From positions 5,212,823 through 5,276,822 of the forward strand of contig NZ_AP017422.1 in NCBI RefSeq assembly GCF_002355595.1: 64,000 nt of DNA, read 5' to 3'. Source of the DNA: Filimonas lacunae (lineage in GTDB: Bacteria > Bacteroidota > Bacteroidia > Chitinophagales > Chitinophagaceae). Position numbers and translations under genes: made by a program. Positions within the stretch are counted from its first letter, which is position 1. Every line of letters starts with the position of its first letter. This document shows, piece after piece, positions 44,266 through 52,720 of this stretch. Under the pieces are notes generated by a model. That model was not told the DNA's origin. It saw only the letters and a list, made by a program, of their open reading frames with translations, and ran no database searches.

Positions 44266-44982
44266 ATGAAAATAGCATTAATTGGATACGGCAAAATGGG
44301 AAAAGCCATTGAAGAAATAGCCGTTGCCAAAGGCCATGAGATAGTATTGAAAATCAACAGCAGCAATACTGCTGATTTCACCACCGAAGCCATTAAAAAA
44401 GCGGATGTGGCTATAGAGTTCACTAACCCGCACCTGGCCATAGACAATATTAAAAAGTGCCTGGATGCCGGAGTAGCAGTAGTATGTGGCTCAACAGGCT
44501 GGTTAGAGCGTTGGGAAGAAGTTATAGACTACAATACACAGAAAAACGGCGGTTTTTTATTCGCCAGCAATTTCAGCGTGGGTGTAAACCTATTTTTTGA
44601 GCTGAACAATTACCTGGCCCGTTTAATGGCCCCACACAGCGAATACAATGTGAGTATGACCGAAATACACCATACTCAGAAAAAAGATGCCCCCAGTGGC
44701 ACAGCCATTACCCTGGCAGAGGGTGTAATGGCCCATATTACCGGTAAAAAAGGATGGGTAAATGAGCACACAGATAATGCCGCTGACCTGGAAATTATCA
44801 GCGAACGTGTAGATCCTACTCCCGGCACACACAGCATCAAATACCATTCAGCTATTGATGATATTGAAATTATCCATACCGCTCATAACCGACAGGGTTT
44901 TGCCAGCGGCGCCGTTTTAGCAGCCGAGTTTATGGCTGGCAAAAAAGGTGTATACAATATGAAGCAGGTACTCGGTTTTTAA
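44266..44982 (+). CDS. dapB: 4-hydroxy-tetrahydrodipicolinate reductase
   Basis: A 238-residue NAD(P)H-dependent reductase of the diaminopimelate/lysine pathway. The Rossmann motif IGYGKMGKAIE (6-16), VAIEFTNP, CGSTGWLERW, ASNFSVGVNLF, and the catalytic EIHHTQKKDAPSGTAITLAE are all clear. It is slightly shorter than proteobacterial DapB, as usual for Bacteroidota. It is the last gene of the UPF0173-parA-parB-DUF5683-dapB unit and is followed by a terminator. Confidence 0.95.
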   Translation: MKIALIGYGKMGKAIEEIAVAKGHEIVLKINSSNTADFTTEAIKKADVAIEFTNPHLAIDNIKKCLDAGVAVVCGSTGWLERWEEVIDYNTQKNGGFLFASNFSVGVNLFFELNNYLARLMAPHSEYNVSMTEIHHTQKKDAPSGTAITLAEGVMAHITGKKGWVNEHTDNAADLEIISERVDPTPGTHSIKYHSAIDDIEIIHTAHNRQGFASGAVLAAEFMAGKKGVYNMKQVLGF

Positions 44983-44997
44983 TACCGGACATATACC

Positions 44998-45050
44998 AAA
45001 AGCATCAAAAAAGGTAGCTGTATAACATAGCTACCTTTTTTAATGCTTTT
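44998..45050. terminator. Bidirectional terminator after dapB
   Basis: A 22-bp stem with one mismatch (arms 44998-45019 and 45029-45050; core AAAAAAGGTAGCT / AGCTACCTTTTTT) around a 9-base loop. It lies between dapB and the convergent beta-barrel gene. Confidence 0.9.
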
Positions 45051-45060
45051 GGGTTAACGC

Positions 45061-45573
45061 TTATATTCCAATAGAGAAACCAGCCTTAAATGCAAACCAG
45101 CCATACCAGTTTGCCCCGGAAATACCTGTATTAACTGTGTTATAATCAATTCCCAGGTTTAAACCGGCAAATTTAACACCTGCACCAGCTCCCATAGTGA
45201 ACTTCGATTTAGAATCGCCATCCCCTTTAATAGCTGCCACGCCGGCATCTGCTTTAACAAACAACATTTTAGCGAAAAGGTAATGACGTAAACCAAACTT
45301 AATAGGAGTAACCTTCAAATTAGAAACACCATCCACCTTGTTGTGAAAAGTATTATAACCAATACTTCCGGTAATAAATGTGGAACTTAGCAGTCCAAAA
45401 CCTGCACCAGCTTCACCACCTAAACCATAGTTGTACTGGCTCTCTTTAAACTTTCCGGTTGGAGTATTGTACATACCGTTGGCATACACAAAAAACAGTT
45501 TTTGTGCTTTACCAGCATGAGAAAAAAACAATGTTCCAACTAACAGGAACATTAAAGCGAGGCGCATGTTCAT
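45061..45573 (-). CDS. Small outer-membrane beta-barrel protein
   Basis: A 170-residue protein with a signal peptide (about 1-23, AGKAQ); the ATG two codons downstream is an alternative start. The mature sequence alternates polar and hydrophobic residues with many glycines (GLGGEAGAGFGLLSSTFITGSIGYN; FTMGAGAGVKFAGLNLGIDYN), as in OmpW/OmpA-like eight-stranded barrels. It is not clearly homologous to the GPGA family elsewhere in the window. Function is unknown. A -7 element lies about 20 bases upstream. Confidence 0.75.
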   Translation of the reverse strand: MNMRLALMFLLVGTLFFSHAGKAQKLFFVYANGMYNTPTGKFKESQYNYGLGGEAGAGFGLLSSTFITGSIGYNTFHNKVDGVSNLKVTPIKFGLRHYLFAKMLFVKADAGVAAIKGDGDSKSKFTMGAGAGVKFAGLNLGIDYNTVNTGISGANWYGWFAFKAGFSIGI

Positions 45574-45593
45574 AAAAATGTAATTTAGCGGTT

Positions 45594-45601
45594 CAAACCT
45601 A
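45594..45601 (-). promoter_or_regulatory. -7 promoter element for the beta-barrel gene
   Basis: The minus strand reads TAGGTTTG, an exact TAnnTTTG match, ending 20 bases before the first ATG. Confidence 0.4.
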
Positions 45602-45643
45602 CCGAAAAGTTGGTTTTTAAATTACTGAAATACTATTTAATTT

Positions 45644-46060
45644 ATGCTTTCTAAGAAAACGCAGTATGCTTTCAAGGCATTAATGTATTTGGCACAAAGA
45701 CACAATGAGGGGCCTGTTTTAATTGCGGAGATTGCCAAAAAGAAGAAAATTCCATTAAAATTCCTTGAGAATATTCTATTGGAGCTAAAAAAAGGCGGCG
45801 TTTTAGAAAGCAAAAAAGGGAAAGGTGGCGGCTACTTTTTTGCCGTGGCGCCCAATACCGTATACCTGGCAAAAATTATGCGCCTGATGGAAGGCCCTAT
45901 AGCCTTACTGCCTTGCGTAAGTTTAAATTTTTACCAGCGATGTAAAAACTGCGATGAAAAATTCTGCGGTTTAAACAAGGTAATGGGTGATGTGCGGGAT
46001 GCATCGTTGTCCATCCTCGAAACACGAACTGTTGCTGATATAGCTGCCCTCAGCTTGTAA
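45644..46060 (+). CDS. Rrf2 family transcriptional regulator
   Basis: A 138-residue winged-helix protein. MLSKKTQYAFKALMYLAQR and VLIAEIAKKKKIPLKFLENILLELKKGGVLESKKGKGGGYFFA are the Rrf2 DNA-binding core. Four cysteines (C91, C100, C103, C108) are available for an iron-sulfur cluster or redox sensing, as in IscR/NsrR-like members, though the spacing is not that of IscR. No sulfur or iron-sulfur genes are adjacent, so the target is unknown. A strong hairpin terminator follows. Confidence 0.88.
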   Translation: MLSKKTQYAFKALMYLAQRHNEGPVLIAEIAKKKKIPLKFLENILLELKKGGVLESKKGKGGGYFFAVAPNTVYLAKIMRLMEGPIALLPCVSLNFYQRCKNCDEKFCGLNKVMGDVRDASLSILETRTVADIAALSL

Positions 46061-46065
46061 CTCAT

Positions 46066-46092
46066 AAAAAAACCGGCCAGGCCGGTTTTTTT
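46066..46092. terminator. Bidirectional terminator after the Rrf2 gene
   Basis: A palindrome CCGGCC-A-GGCCGG flanked by seven A and seven T residues, able to stop transcription from both sides. It lies between the Rrf2 gene and the convergent threonine dehydrogenase gene. Confidence 0.85.
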
Positions 46093-46108
46093 ATTGAAAT
46101 AGATTGAA

Positions 46109-47059
46109 CTACTTAGTCAGGTTCTTCAACATATCTGCCGTCATAGCATCCAGGTCGTACTCCGGCTTCCAATTCCAGTCGCGCTGCGCTACGCTGTCGT
46201 CAATACTTTGCGGCCAGCTGTCGGCAATAGTTTGTCGGGAATCTGGTTTATAGCTGATAGTAAAGTCAGGAATATGCTTTTGAATAGATGCTGCAATTTC
46301 TTTAGGCGAAAAACTGATAGCCGATAAGTTATAGGAATGGCGCACACTAATAGCTTCCTGCGGCGCTTCCATCAACTCAATAGTGGCCCGTATAGCATCC
46401 GGCATATACATCATAGGCAAATACGTGTTTTCGCTCAAAAAACACTCGTAATGCTTCTCTTCCAGTGCATCGTGATAAATTTCCACCGCATAATCGGTAG
46501 TACCACCGCCCGGAGCGCTTTTATAGCTGATTAATCCGGGATAACGCAGGCTTCTTACATCCACCCCATAGCGCTGGTGATAGTAGTTACACCAGAACTC
46601 ACCCGCATATTTACTGATACCATACACCGTAGTAGGTTCAATAATGGTTTGCTGAGGGCAGTTTTGTTTGGGAGAAGTAGGGCCAAACACGGCAATGCTG
46701 CTGGGCCAGTATACTTTATGCAGGTTTTCTTCACGTGCTATGTCCAGCACATTCAATAAACCCTGCATGTTCAGGTGCCAGGCGAGGTTTGGATTTTTTT
46801 CCCCGGTAGCAGAAAGGATAGCTGCCAGCAGGTAAATCTGCGTAATGTTCTGACGCAATATCAGCACGTGCAGCATTTCTTTATTCATAATATCCAGGCT
46901 TACATACGGCCCCGATCCTTTTAACAATTCATTTTCTTCACGCAGGTCTGCTGCAATTACGTTAGCGCCACCATAAATTTTACGCAGGGCCAGCGTTAAC
47001 TCCACGCCGATTTGCCCACTGGCGCCGATCACCAGAATTTTTTCCTTTATAGCCGACAT
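46109..47059 (-). CDS. L-threonine 3-dehydrogenase-like NAD-dependent SDR enzyme
   Basis: A 316-residue extended short-chain dehydrogenase. The NAD motif VIGASGQIGVELT is near the N-terminus, WPSSIAVFGP leads to the YGISKYAGE catalytic tyrosine/lysine motif, and LRYPGLISYKSAPGGGTTDYAVEIYHDAL is characteristic of the SDR-type threonine dehydrogenases. The reaction would be threonine to 2-amino-3-ketobutyrate. Generic UDP-hexose epimerases are a less likely alternative because of the APGGGTTDYAVE segment. Confidence 0.85.
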   Translation of the reverse strand: MSAIKEKILVIGASGQIGVELTLALRKIYGGANVIAADLREENELLKGSGPYVSLDIMNKEMLHVLILRQNITQIYLLAAILSATGEKNPNLAWHLNMQGLLNVLDIAREENLHKVYWPSSIAVFGPTSPKQNCPQQTIIEPTTVYGISKYAGEFWCNYYHQRYGVDVRSLRYPGLISYKSAPGGGTTDYAVEIYHDALEEKHYECFLSENTYLPMMYMPDAIRATIELMEAPQEAISVRHSYNLSAISFSPKEIAASIQKHIPDFTISYKPDSRQTIADSWPQSIDDSVAQRDWNWKPEYDLDAMTADMLKNLTK

Positions 47060-47134
47060 ATAGCTTGATAATTTTGCGCAAAGAAAGCAAAAGTTAACAT
47101 ACGTTCGTCTTATTCGTAAAATTCAGATAATTAA

Positions 47135-47142
47135 TACATTTG
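47135..47142 (+). promoter_or_regulatory. Candidate -7 element for kdsA
   Basis: TACATTTG matches the consensus but ends only four bases before the kdsA ATG, which would make the message leaderless. An alternative match, TAATTTTG at 47069-47076, would give a leader of about 65 bases and is at least as plausible. Confidence 0.25.
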
Positions 47143-47146
47143 TTGT

Positions 47147-47971
47147 ATGATACCATCTTACTTACAAGACCTGTTTCAAAAACAATCTTACAATCCCGAT
47201 AATTTTTTCCTGATAGCCGGCCCATGCGTGGTAGAAAGTGAAGAGTTGCTGGAAGAAGTAGCCAGCACTGTTTCCCGCATTTGTGCCCGCCTGGAAATTC
47301 CGTATGTATTTAAGGCCAGCTACCGCAAAGCCAACCGTACCAGCGCTTCTTCCTTTACCGGAATTGGCGATGACAATGCGTTGCAGCTGTTAAACCAGAT
47401 TGGCAAAAAATACCATTTGCCTACCACTTCCGATGTGCACGCGCACGACGAAACAGCGCCTGCAGCTGAACATATCGACATTTTGCAGATTCCGGCCTTT
47501 TTATGCCGCCAGACCGATTTGCTGGTAGCTGCTGCCGAAACCGGCAAAATTGTAAACGTGAAAAAAGGCCAGTTCCTGAGCGGACCTTCTATGCAGTTTG
47601 CAGTGGATAAGTTGAAAAAAGCGGGTAACGATAAAATTATCCTTACCGAAAGAGGTACCACTTTTGGCTACCAGGACCTGGTGGTAGACTACCGTAATAT
47701 TCCCTGGATGCAGGAACATGGTGTTCCCGTGGTAATGGATTGCACACACAGTTTGCAACAACCTAACCAAACCAGCGGCGTAACCGGTGGCAACCCACAA
47801 TTAATTGGCACCATAGCCAAAGCAGCTATTGCAGCAGGTGTAGACGGTTTGTTTATTGAAACACATCCCAACCCGGCTGTAGCAAAAAGCGATGGCGCTA
47901 ATATGTTACGTTTAGATTTGCTGGAACCATTGTTAGAGCAACTGGTGAAGCTGAGAAAAGCGGTGATATAA
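47147..47971 (+). CDS. kdsA: 3-deoxy-8-phosphooctulonate synthase
   Basis: A 274-residue TIM-barrel enzyme that condenses arabinose-5-phosphate and phosphoenolpyruvate to KDO-8-phosphate for lipopolysaccharide. FFLIAGPCVVESEEL, FKASYRKANRTSASSFTGIG, TTSDVH, QIPAFLCRQTDLLVAAAETG, VNVKKGQFLSGP and ERGTTFGYQDLVVDYR are diagnostic. The cysteine in AGPC (C27) stands where metal-dependent KdsA enzymes have their metal ligand, whereas E. coli has asparagine. Its stop lies eight bases from the convergent AraC gene. Confidence 0.95.
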   Translation: MIPSYLQDLFQKQSYNPDNFFLIAGPCVVESEELLEEVASTVSRICARLEIPYVFKASYRKANRTSASSFTGIGDDNALQLLNQIGKKYHLPTTSDVHAHDETAPAAEHIDILQIPAFLCRQTDLLVAAAETGKIVNVKKGQFLSGPSMQFAVDKLKKAGNDKIILTERGTTFGYQDLVVDYRNIPWMQEHGVPVVMDCTHSLQQPNQTSGVTGGNPQLIGTIAKAAIAAGVDGLFIETHPNPAVAKSDGANMLRLDLLEPLLEQLVKLRKAVI

Positions 47972-47979
47972 GTTCGGCA

Positions 47980-49005
47980 TTATAAATCTGGCTCGCCCAT
48001 GGGCAGCACCTCATCACGGGTAAGCAGCTCACTGGGCAACACGCCAAACTCTTTTTTAAAGCTTACCGCAAAGTGGCTGAGGTTGGTATAACCTACCATT
48101 ATACCAACCTCTTTAATAGAATAATTATTACCGGATAGTAAAGTATGCGCTTTTCTCATCCGGTTTTTTTGATAATATTCATAGATAGGCAGTCCGTACA
48201 ACTGCTTAAAATCTTTCTTCAACTTAGTAGGGCTCATGGCAGCCGCCTTCGAAAGCACGTCAATGGTAGGCGGTGGTTGCGTATAATCACGCACCAGCTT
48301 ACTCTCCACCCGCATAAGCCGGTTAATTTCATCAGCCGTTTTAATACTTAAAGGCTTGCCCGCTTCTGCACGTTGCATAAAGCGGGTAATGAAGCGCTCC
48401 AGCAGCAACATGCAACGGGTGGTAATATAGTTATTGCACAAAGGATCGTCGGCAGGCACCTCCATCAATTGCTGCATCAGCAAACGATAGTCGGCATCAA
48501 TAGGCATAAAATGCCCTTTCTGTAATTGCTGCGCAAAATAAGTTCCCAGGAAAAGATCAATCACCGATTCTTCAAAAAACTGCGCCAGGTGTTTGCGCTC
48601 AAATATCACCAGCACAAAACGTAAACGGGTACCGGCCCTTATTACATTTTTAGCTTCCAGCTGGCCGTTTGCCAAAGCAATAAAGCTGTTATCCAGGTAA
48701 GAAAGCACCTGTTGTTTACTGGCAGCAACCGTTTGCGGCTTTTCTTCCAGTACTTCCGTAAACTGTAAAGAATAAAAGGCATTGGTGCCACCCGTTCTTT
48801 CCAGTGCCAGATCTGCTACTGGTGTTATCTCCCCTACCATTACCGAAGCATTAAACGGCATACTTACCGCTTTAATACATCCCTGCCCGAATTGTTCGGG
48901 TACAACCATCTGATTGCCTGTAATGTCTGCCTGCATTTTACTGGCAATCACACGCAGAAAATCAACGTAATTATCTGAATTATACTGTAGGGTCAACACA
49001 GGCAA
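47980..49005 (-). CDS. AraC family transcriptional regulator (paralogue 1)
   Basis: A 341-residue regulator. The C-terminal AraC double helix-turn-helix covers about 240-330 (IDVLSKAAAMSPTKLKKDFKQLYGLPIYEYYQKNRMRKA, then YSIKEVGIMVGYTNLSHFAVSFKKEFGVLPSELL). The N-terminal 230 residues show no ligand domain I can name. It aligns along its length with the next gene (FGQGCIKAVSMPF against FGEGHMKLLEIPN; LERTGGTNAFYSLQF against FQRTRNETPFFVLRF), so the pair arose by duplication. The gap between them is 40 bases. Confidence 0.88.
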   Translation of the reverse strand: MPVLTLQYNSDNYVDFLRVIASKMQADITGNQMVVPEQFGQGCIKAVSMPFNASVMVGEITPVADLALERTGGTNAFYSLQFTEVLEEKPQTVAASKQQVLSYLDNSFIALANGQLEAKNVIRAGTRLRFVLVIFERKHLAQFFEESVIDLFLGTYFAQQLQKGHFMPIDADYRLLMQQLMEVPADDPLCNNYITTRCMLLLERFITRFMQRAEAGKPLSIKTADEINRLMRVESKLVRDYTQPPPTIDVLSKAAAMSPTKLKKDFKQLYGLPIYEYYQKNRMRKAHTLLSGNNYSIKEVGIMVGYTNLSHFAVSFKKEFGVLPSELLTRDEVLPMGEPDL

Positions 49006-49045
49006 CTTAATTAAAATTGGAAAAGCAATCAGTTCGCATTCCTGG

Positions 49046-50023
49046 TTACGGTTCTCCTGTTACATCACTTGGATATTGCTCAAACACCTTATAAAATGCC
49101 TTAGAAAAACTGGACGTATTATCATACCCCAGCTCTTCACTTATTTGCCTGATAGTGTACTTTTTAGAAATAAGCCTTGCTTTAGCCATCTGCATCCGGT
49201 AACGCTGGAAATACTGATAAATGCTAAGGCCATACATTTCTTTAAAACACACTTTCAGCTTCGATTCACTCATACCTATTTTCCTTGCCAGCACGCTGAT
49301 AGAAGGATTGTTCGTTAAATCCCTCGTAAGCTCACGCTCGGCCTCTTTCAGCCGTTGAATATCACTGTTAGGTAGTTTAATGTTTACCATATTCAACTCG
49401 GCGCGGCGCAGAAAATGCGTAAAAAAACGCTCAATTAGCAACATTACCCTGTTTTGCAGATACAGCAGTTGAAAGCGCTCATCGCAATCGGGATATAATA
49501 TCTGGTTCAGCAGCTCTTTATACTCTTTATCCAAAGGCTCATAACTAAACACACTGCTTTTGTGTAACAGATGATGTTTTAGTTTTTCGCCTGCCGGTTC
49601 ATCCTTTACAAAATTGTTCAGCCAGTCTTCTCCTATTTTTACTTTCAGGCTCTTGATTTTAGAACCTTTGGTTTCCATTATGAAATGACCGCTAACATCA
49701 CTACTGGTTAAACAGGCAGCAGAACGTGGTTGTGCCTGTGGATTCTCCTCATCATCTTTCAACTCATCAAAACGCAATACAAAAAAGGGAGTTTCATTAC
49801 GGGTGCGTTGAAAAACAAGGTTGTGATTTACTTTATAATTACCCAGCAGGCATTGCAGCCCGTTGGGAATTTCTAACAGTTTCATATGCCCCTCACCAAA
49901 GTCACCGGGCATTTCCAGGATGTTGTTGTGATACTTCGTTTTAAATATGCGGGAGTAATACTTTAGCAGATCATCATAGTCTATGTGATCATACTCAATC
50001 TTTAAAACATCATCCGTATTCAC
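49046..50023 (-). CDS. AraC family transcriptional regulator (paralogue 2)
   Basis: A 325-residue regulator. Its C-terminal helix-turn-helix pair (ISVLARKIGMSESKLKVCFKEMYGLSIYQYFQRYRMQMAKARL; YTIRQISEELGYDNTSSFSKAFYKVFEQYPSDV) is well formed. The N-terminal domain matches paralogue 1 but no named sensor family. It is preceded by a PspC gene four bases upstream on the same strand, giving a PspC-AraC-AraC unit. Targets are unknown. Confidence 0.88.
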   Translation of the reverse strand: MNTDDVLKIEYDHIDYDDLLKYYSRIFKTKYHNNILEMPGDFGEGHMKLLEIPNGLQCLLGNYKVNHNLVFQRTRNETPFFVLRFDELKDDEENPQAQPRSAACLTSSDVSGHFIMETKGSKIKSLKVKIGEDWLNNFVKDEPAGEKLKHHLLHKSSVFSYEPLDKEYKELLNQILYPDCDERFQLLYLQNRVMLLIERFFTHFLRRAELNMVNIKLPNSDIQRLKEAERELTRDLTNNPSISVLARKIGMSESKLKVCFKEMYGLSIYQYFQRYRMQMAKARLISKKYTIRQISEELGYDNTSSFSKAFYKVFEQYPSDVTGEP

Positions 50024-50027
50024 AGTT

Positions 50028-50249
50028 TTAAAGGTATTTCAATGGATTACGTCTGGCTGACAATATGTAGTTCTTTATGTTCAACCAAAAAGCCATGATC
50101 ATGTAAACTACCACCGGCGATCCCATAGTCAGAAAAGAAATGTAGATAAACCACATTCTGATGCGGGAGGTAGCAATTCCCAGTTTTTCGCCTAAGGCTG
50201 AACATACACCAAATGCCTGCCATTCGATGAAATGTCTCAACTTATTCAT
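50028..50249 (-). CDS. PspC domain protein
   Basis: A 73-residue membrane protein from the ATG at 50247-50249; the frame is open nine codons further, which I discount. GVCSALGEKLGIATSRIRMWFIYISFLTMGSPVVVYMIMAFWL matches the PspC family, with one to two membrane helices. PspC proteins sense or respond to envelope stress in some bacteria. It is co-oriented with the two AraC regulators, and divergent from aconitase. Confidence 0.85.
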   Translation of the reverse strand: MNKLRHFIEWQAFGVCSALGEKLGIATSRIRMWFIYISFLTMGSPVVVYMIMAFWLNIKNYILSARRNPLKYL

Positions 50250-50321
50250 ACCCGCAATATAAAAAAATCCTATCATATTGAGTAAAAAAACTATAGGAAC
50301 AGGCGTTAATCTGAATTCTCG

Positions 50322-50329
50322 TAATTTTG
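50322..50329 (+). promoter_or_regulatory. -7 promoter element for aconitase
   Basis: TAATTTTG matches the consensus and lies 36 bases before the ATG at 50366. An upstream in-frame ATG at 50327 would fall inside this element, which supports 50366 as the true start. Confidence 0.45.
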
Positions 50330-50365
50330 GATCACTTTTTTATAGTTTACCTTAAACGAATAGTC

Positions 50366-52636
50366 ATGGCATTTGATATTGAAATGATCAAAAGCGTGTA
50401 CGCCGCTTTGCCTGGAAAGGTAGAGACTGCACGCAAGGCATTAGGCAGGCCTTTAACACTAGCAGAAAAGATTTTATTTGCCCACCTGCATCCCGATCAA
50501 AAACTGGAAAACTTTGAACGTGCAAAAAGCTACGTTGATTTTGCACCAGATCGTGTAGCCATGCAGGATGCTACCGCTCAAATGGCCCTGTTGCAATTTA
50601 TGCAGGCTGGCCGTCCTAAAGTAGCGGTACCTTCTACCGTACACTGCGATCACCTGATCACTGCTAAAACAGAAGCGAAAGTAGACCTTGCAGTGGCTAA
50701 CGCCGAAAGCAAAGAAGTGTACGATTTCCTTTCTTCCGTTTCTAATAAATATGGCATCGGTTTCTGGAAACCAGGTGCAGGTATCATTCACCAGGTAGTG
50801 TTGGAAAACTACGCTTTCCCGGGCGGTATGATGATTGGTACTGATTCTCATACAGTAAACGCAGGTGGCTTAGGTATGATTGCCATTGGTGTAGGTGGTG
50901 CTGATGCGTGCGACGTAATGGCCGGCTTACCATGGGAACTGAAATGGCCTAAATTAATCGGTGTAAAATTAACCGGTAAATTAAACGGCTGGACTGCCCC
51001 TAAAGACGTGATTTTAAAAGTAGCTGGTATCTTAACCGTAAAAGGTGGTACCGGTGCTATTGTAGAATATTTTGGAGAAGGCGCTACCAGCATGAGCTGT
51101 ACTGGTAAAGGCACTATCTGTAACATGGGTGCTGAAATTGGTGCTACCACTTCCACCTTCGGTTACGACGATAGCATGAGCCGTTACCTGAAATCTACCG
51201 GCCGTACAGATGTAGCAGAAGCTGCCGATGCTGTAAAAGCACACCTGAATGCCGATCCGGAAGTATATGCAGATCCTAAAAAATACTTCGATGAAGTAAT
51301 TGAAATTGACCTGAGCGAACTGGAACCACACCTGAACGGACCATTCACTCCGGATTTAGCTACTCCTATCTCTAAAATGAAAGAAGCTGCTGCTGCAAAC
51401 GGCTGGCCTACCAAAGTAGAAGTAGGTTTAATTGGTAGCTGCACCAACTCTTCTTACGAAGATATCAGCCGCGCAGTAAGCCTGGCTAAACAGGTGGCTG
51501 AAAAGAACCTGAAAACCAAAGCAGATTTCACTATCACTCCCGGTTCGGAGCAGGTTCGCTTCACCATTGAAAGAGATGGCTTCCTGAACGTGTTTGAGCA
51601 AATTGGTGCTACCGTATTTGCCAACGCTTGTGGCCCTTGTATTGGTATGTGGGAAAGAGTAGGTGCCGAAAAGCAGGAAAAAAACACCATCGTACACTCG
51701 TTCAACAGAAACTTTGCAAAGCGTGCCGATGGTAACCCCAACACTTTCGCGTTTGTAGCAAGCCCTGAGCTGGTTACTGCTTTAGCCATAGCAGGAGACT
51801 TAACCTTTAACCCGCTTACCGACACGTTAACCAACGAAAAAGGCGAGCAGGTGAAATTAGATCCTCCAAGCGGTGATGAATTACCTACAAAAGGATTTGC
51901 AGTAGACGATCCGGGCTATCAGGCTCCTGCTGCAGATGGTTCTGGCGTAAAAGTAGAAGTATCTCCTACCTCTAAACGTTTACAACTGTTAGACCAGTTT
52001 GCTGCATGGGAAGGTACCGATTTGAAAGGCCTGAACCTGCTGATCAAAGCAAAAGGTAAATGTACTACCGACCATATCTCCATGGCGGGTCCATGGTTAA
52101 AATTCCGTGGTCACCTCGACAACATCTCTAACAACATGTTGATTGGTGCGGTAAACTACTATAACGATAAAACAGACAGCGTATTAAACGACCTTACTGG
52201 CGAATACGGTCCTGTACCTGCTACACAGCGCGCTTACAAAGCTGCTGGTATCGGTTCTATCGTGGTAGGTGATGAAAACTATGGCGAAGGTAGCTCAAGA
52301 GAGCACGCAGCTATGGAACCCCGTCACCTGGGTGTGCGTGTGGTGCTGGTGAAATCGTTCGCCCGTATTCACGAAACCAACCTGAAAAAGCAAGGTATGC
52401 TGGCGTTAACATTTGCAGATAAAGCTGACTACGACAAAATCAGAGAAAGCGATAAAGTAGATATTATTGGCCTTACCTCTTTTGAACCAGGTAAACCATT
52501 AACAGTAGTGCTAAACCACAAAGATGGTTCTTCTGATACCATCCTGGTAAACCACACATACAACCAGCAACAAATTGAATGGTTTAAAGCAGGCGGTGCA
52601 TTAAACATTATCAGAAAGCAGGTAGCTGGTAACTAA
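50366..52636 (+). CDS. Aconitate hydratase
   Basis: A 756-residue aconitase that interconverts citrate and isocitrate in the citric acid cycle. The [4Fe-4S] ligands are C359 ([12 protein letters not shown]), C422 and C425 ([10 protein letters not shown]). [26 protein letters not shown] and the C-terminal swivel-domain motifs [16 protein letters not shown] and [14 protein letters not shown] are intact. The sequence follows the mitochondrial-type aconitase pattern rather than AcnA/IRP or AcnB. A terminator follows. Confidence 0.95.
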   Translation: MAFDIEMIKSVYAALPGKVETARKALGRPLTLAEKILFAHLHPDQKLENFERAKSYVDFAPDRVAMQDATAQMALLQFMQAGRPKVAVPSTVHCDHLITAKTEAKVDLAVANAESKEVYDFLSSVSNKYGIGFWKPGAGIIHQVVLENYAFPGGMMIGTDSHTVNAGGLGMIAIGVGGADACDVMAGLPWELKWPKLIGVKLTGKLNGWTAPKDVILKVAGILTVKGGTGAIVEYFGEGATSMSCTGKGTICNMGAEIGATTSTFGYDDSMSRYLKSTGRTDVAEAADAVKAHLNADPEVYADPKKYFDEVIEIDLSELEPHLNGPFTPDLATPISKMKEAAAANGWPTKVEVGLIGSCTNSSYEDISRAVSLAKQVAEKNLKTKADFTITPGSEQVRFTIERDGFLNVFEQIGATVFANACGPCIGMWERVGAEKQEKNTIVHSFNRNFAKRADGNPNTFAFVASPELVTALAIAGDLTFNPLTDTLTNEKGEQVKLDPPSGDELPTKGFAVDDPGYQAPAADGSGVKVEVSPTSKRLQLLDQFAAWEGTDLKGLNLLIKAKGKCTTDHISMAGPWLKFRGHLDNISNNMLIGAVNYYNDKTDSVLNDLTGEYGPVPATQRAYKAAGIGSIVVGDENYGEGSSREHAAMEPRHLGVRVVLVKSFARIHETNLKKQGMLALTFADKADYDKIRESDKVDIIGLTSFEPGKPLTVVLNHKDGSSDTILVNHTYNQQQIEWFKAGGALNIIRKQVAGN

Positions 52637-52661
52637 TACCGTTACAATGCTGTAACTATAT

Positions 52662-52694
52662 AAACCGGAGCCTTCCACACAGGTTCCGGTTTTA
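52662..52694 (+). terminator. Rho-independent terminator after aconitase
   Basis: An 11-bp stem with one wobble (AAACCGGAGCC / GGTTCCGGTTT) and a 9-base loop ends in TTTT. It begins 26 bases after the stop. Confidence 0.8.
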
Positions 52695-52720
52695 TTTTGC
52701 CCTATATTGTACTACCCATT

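Noticed and set aside
52697-52720. TTG start extending the ferredoxin-reductase by eight codons
   Set aside because: It overlaps the tail of the aconitase terminator, and an ATG with a normal N-terminus follows at 52721.
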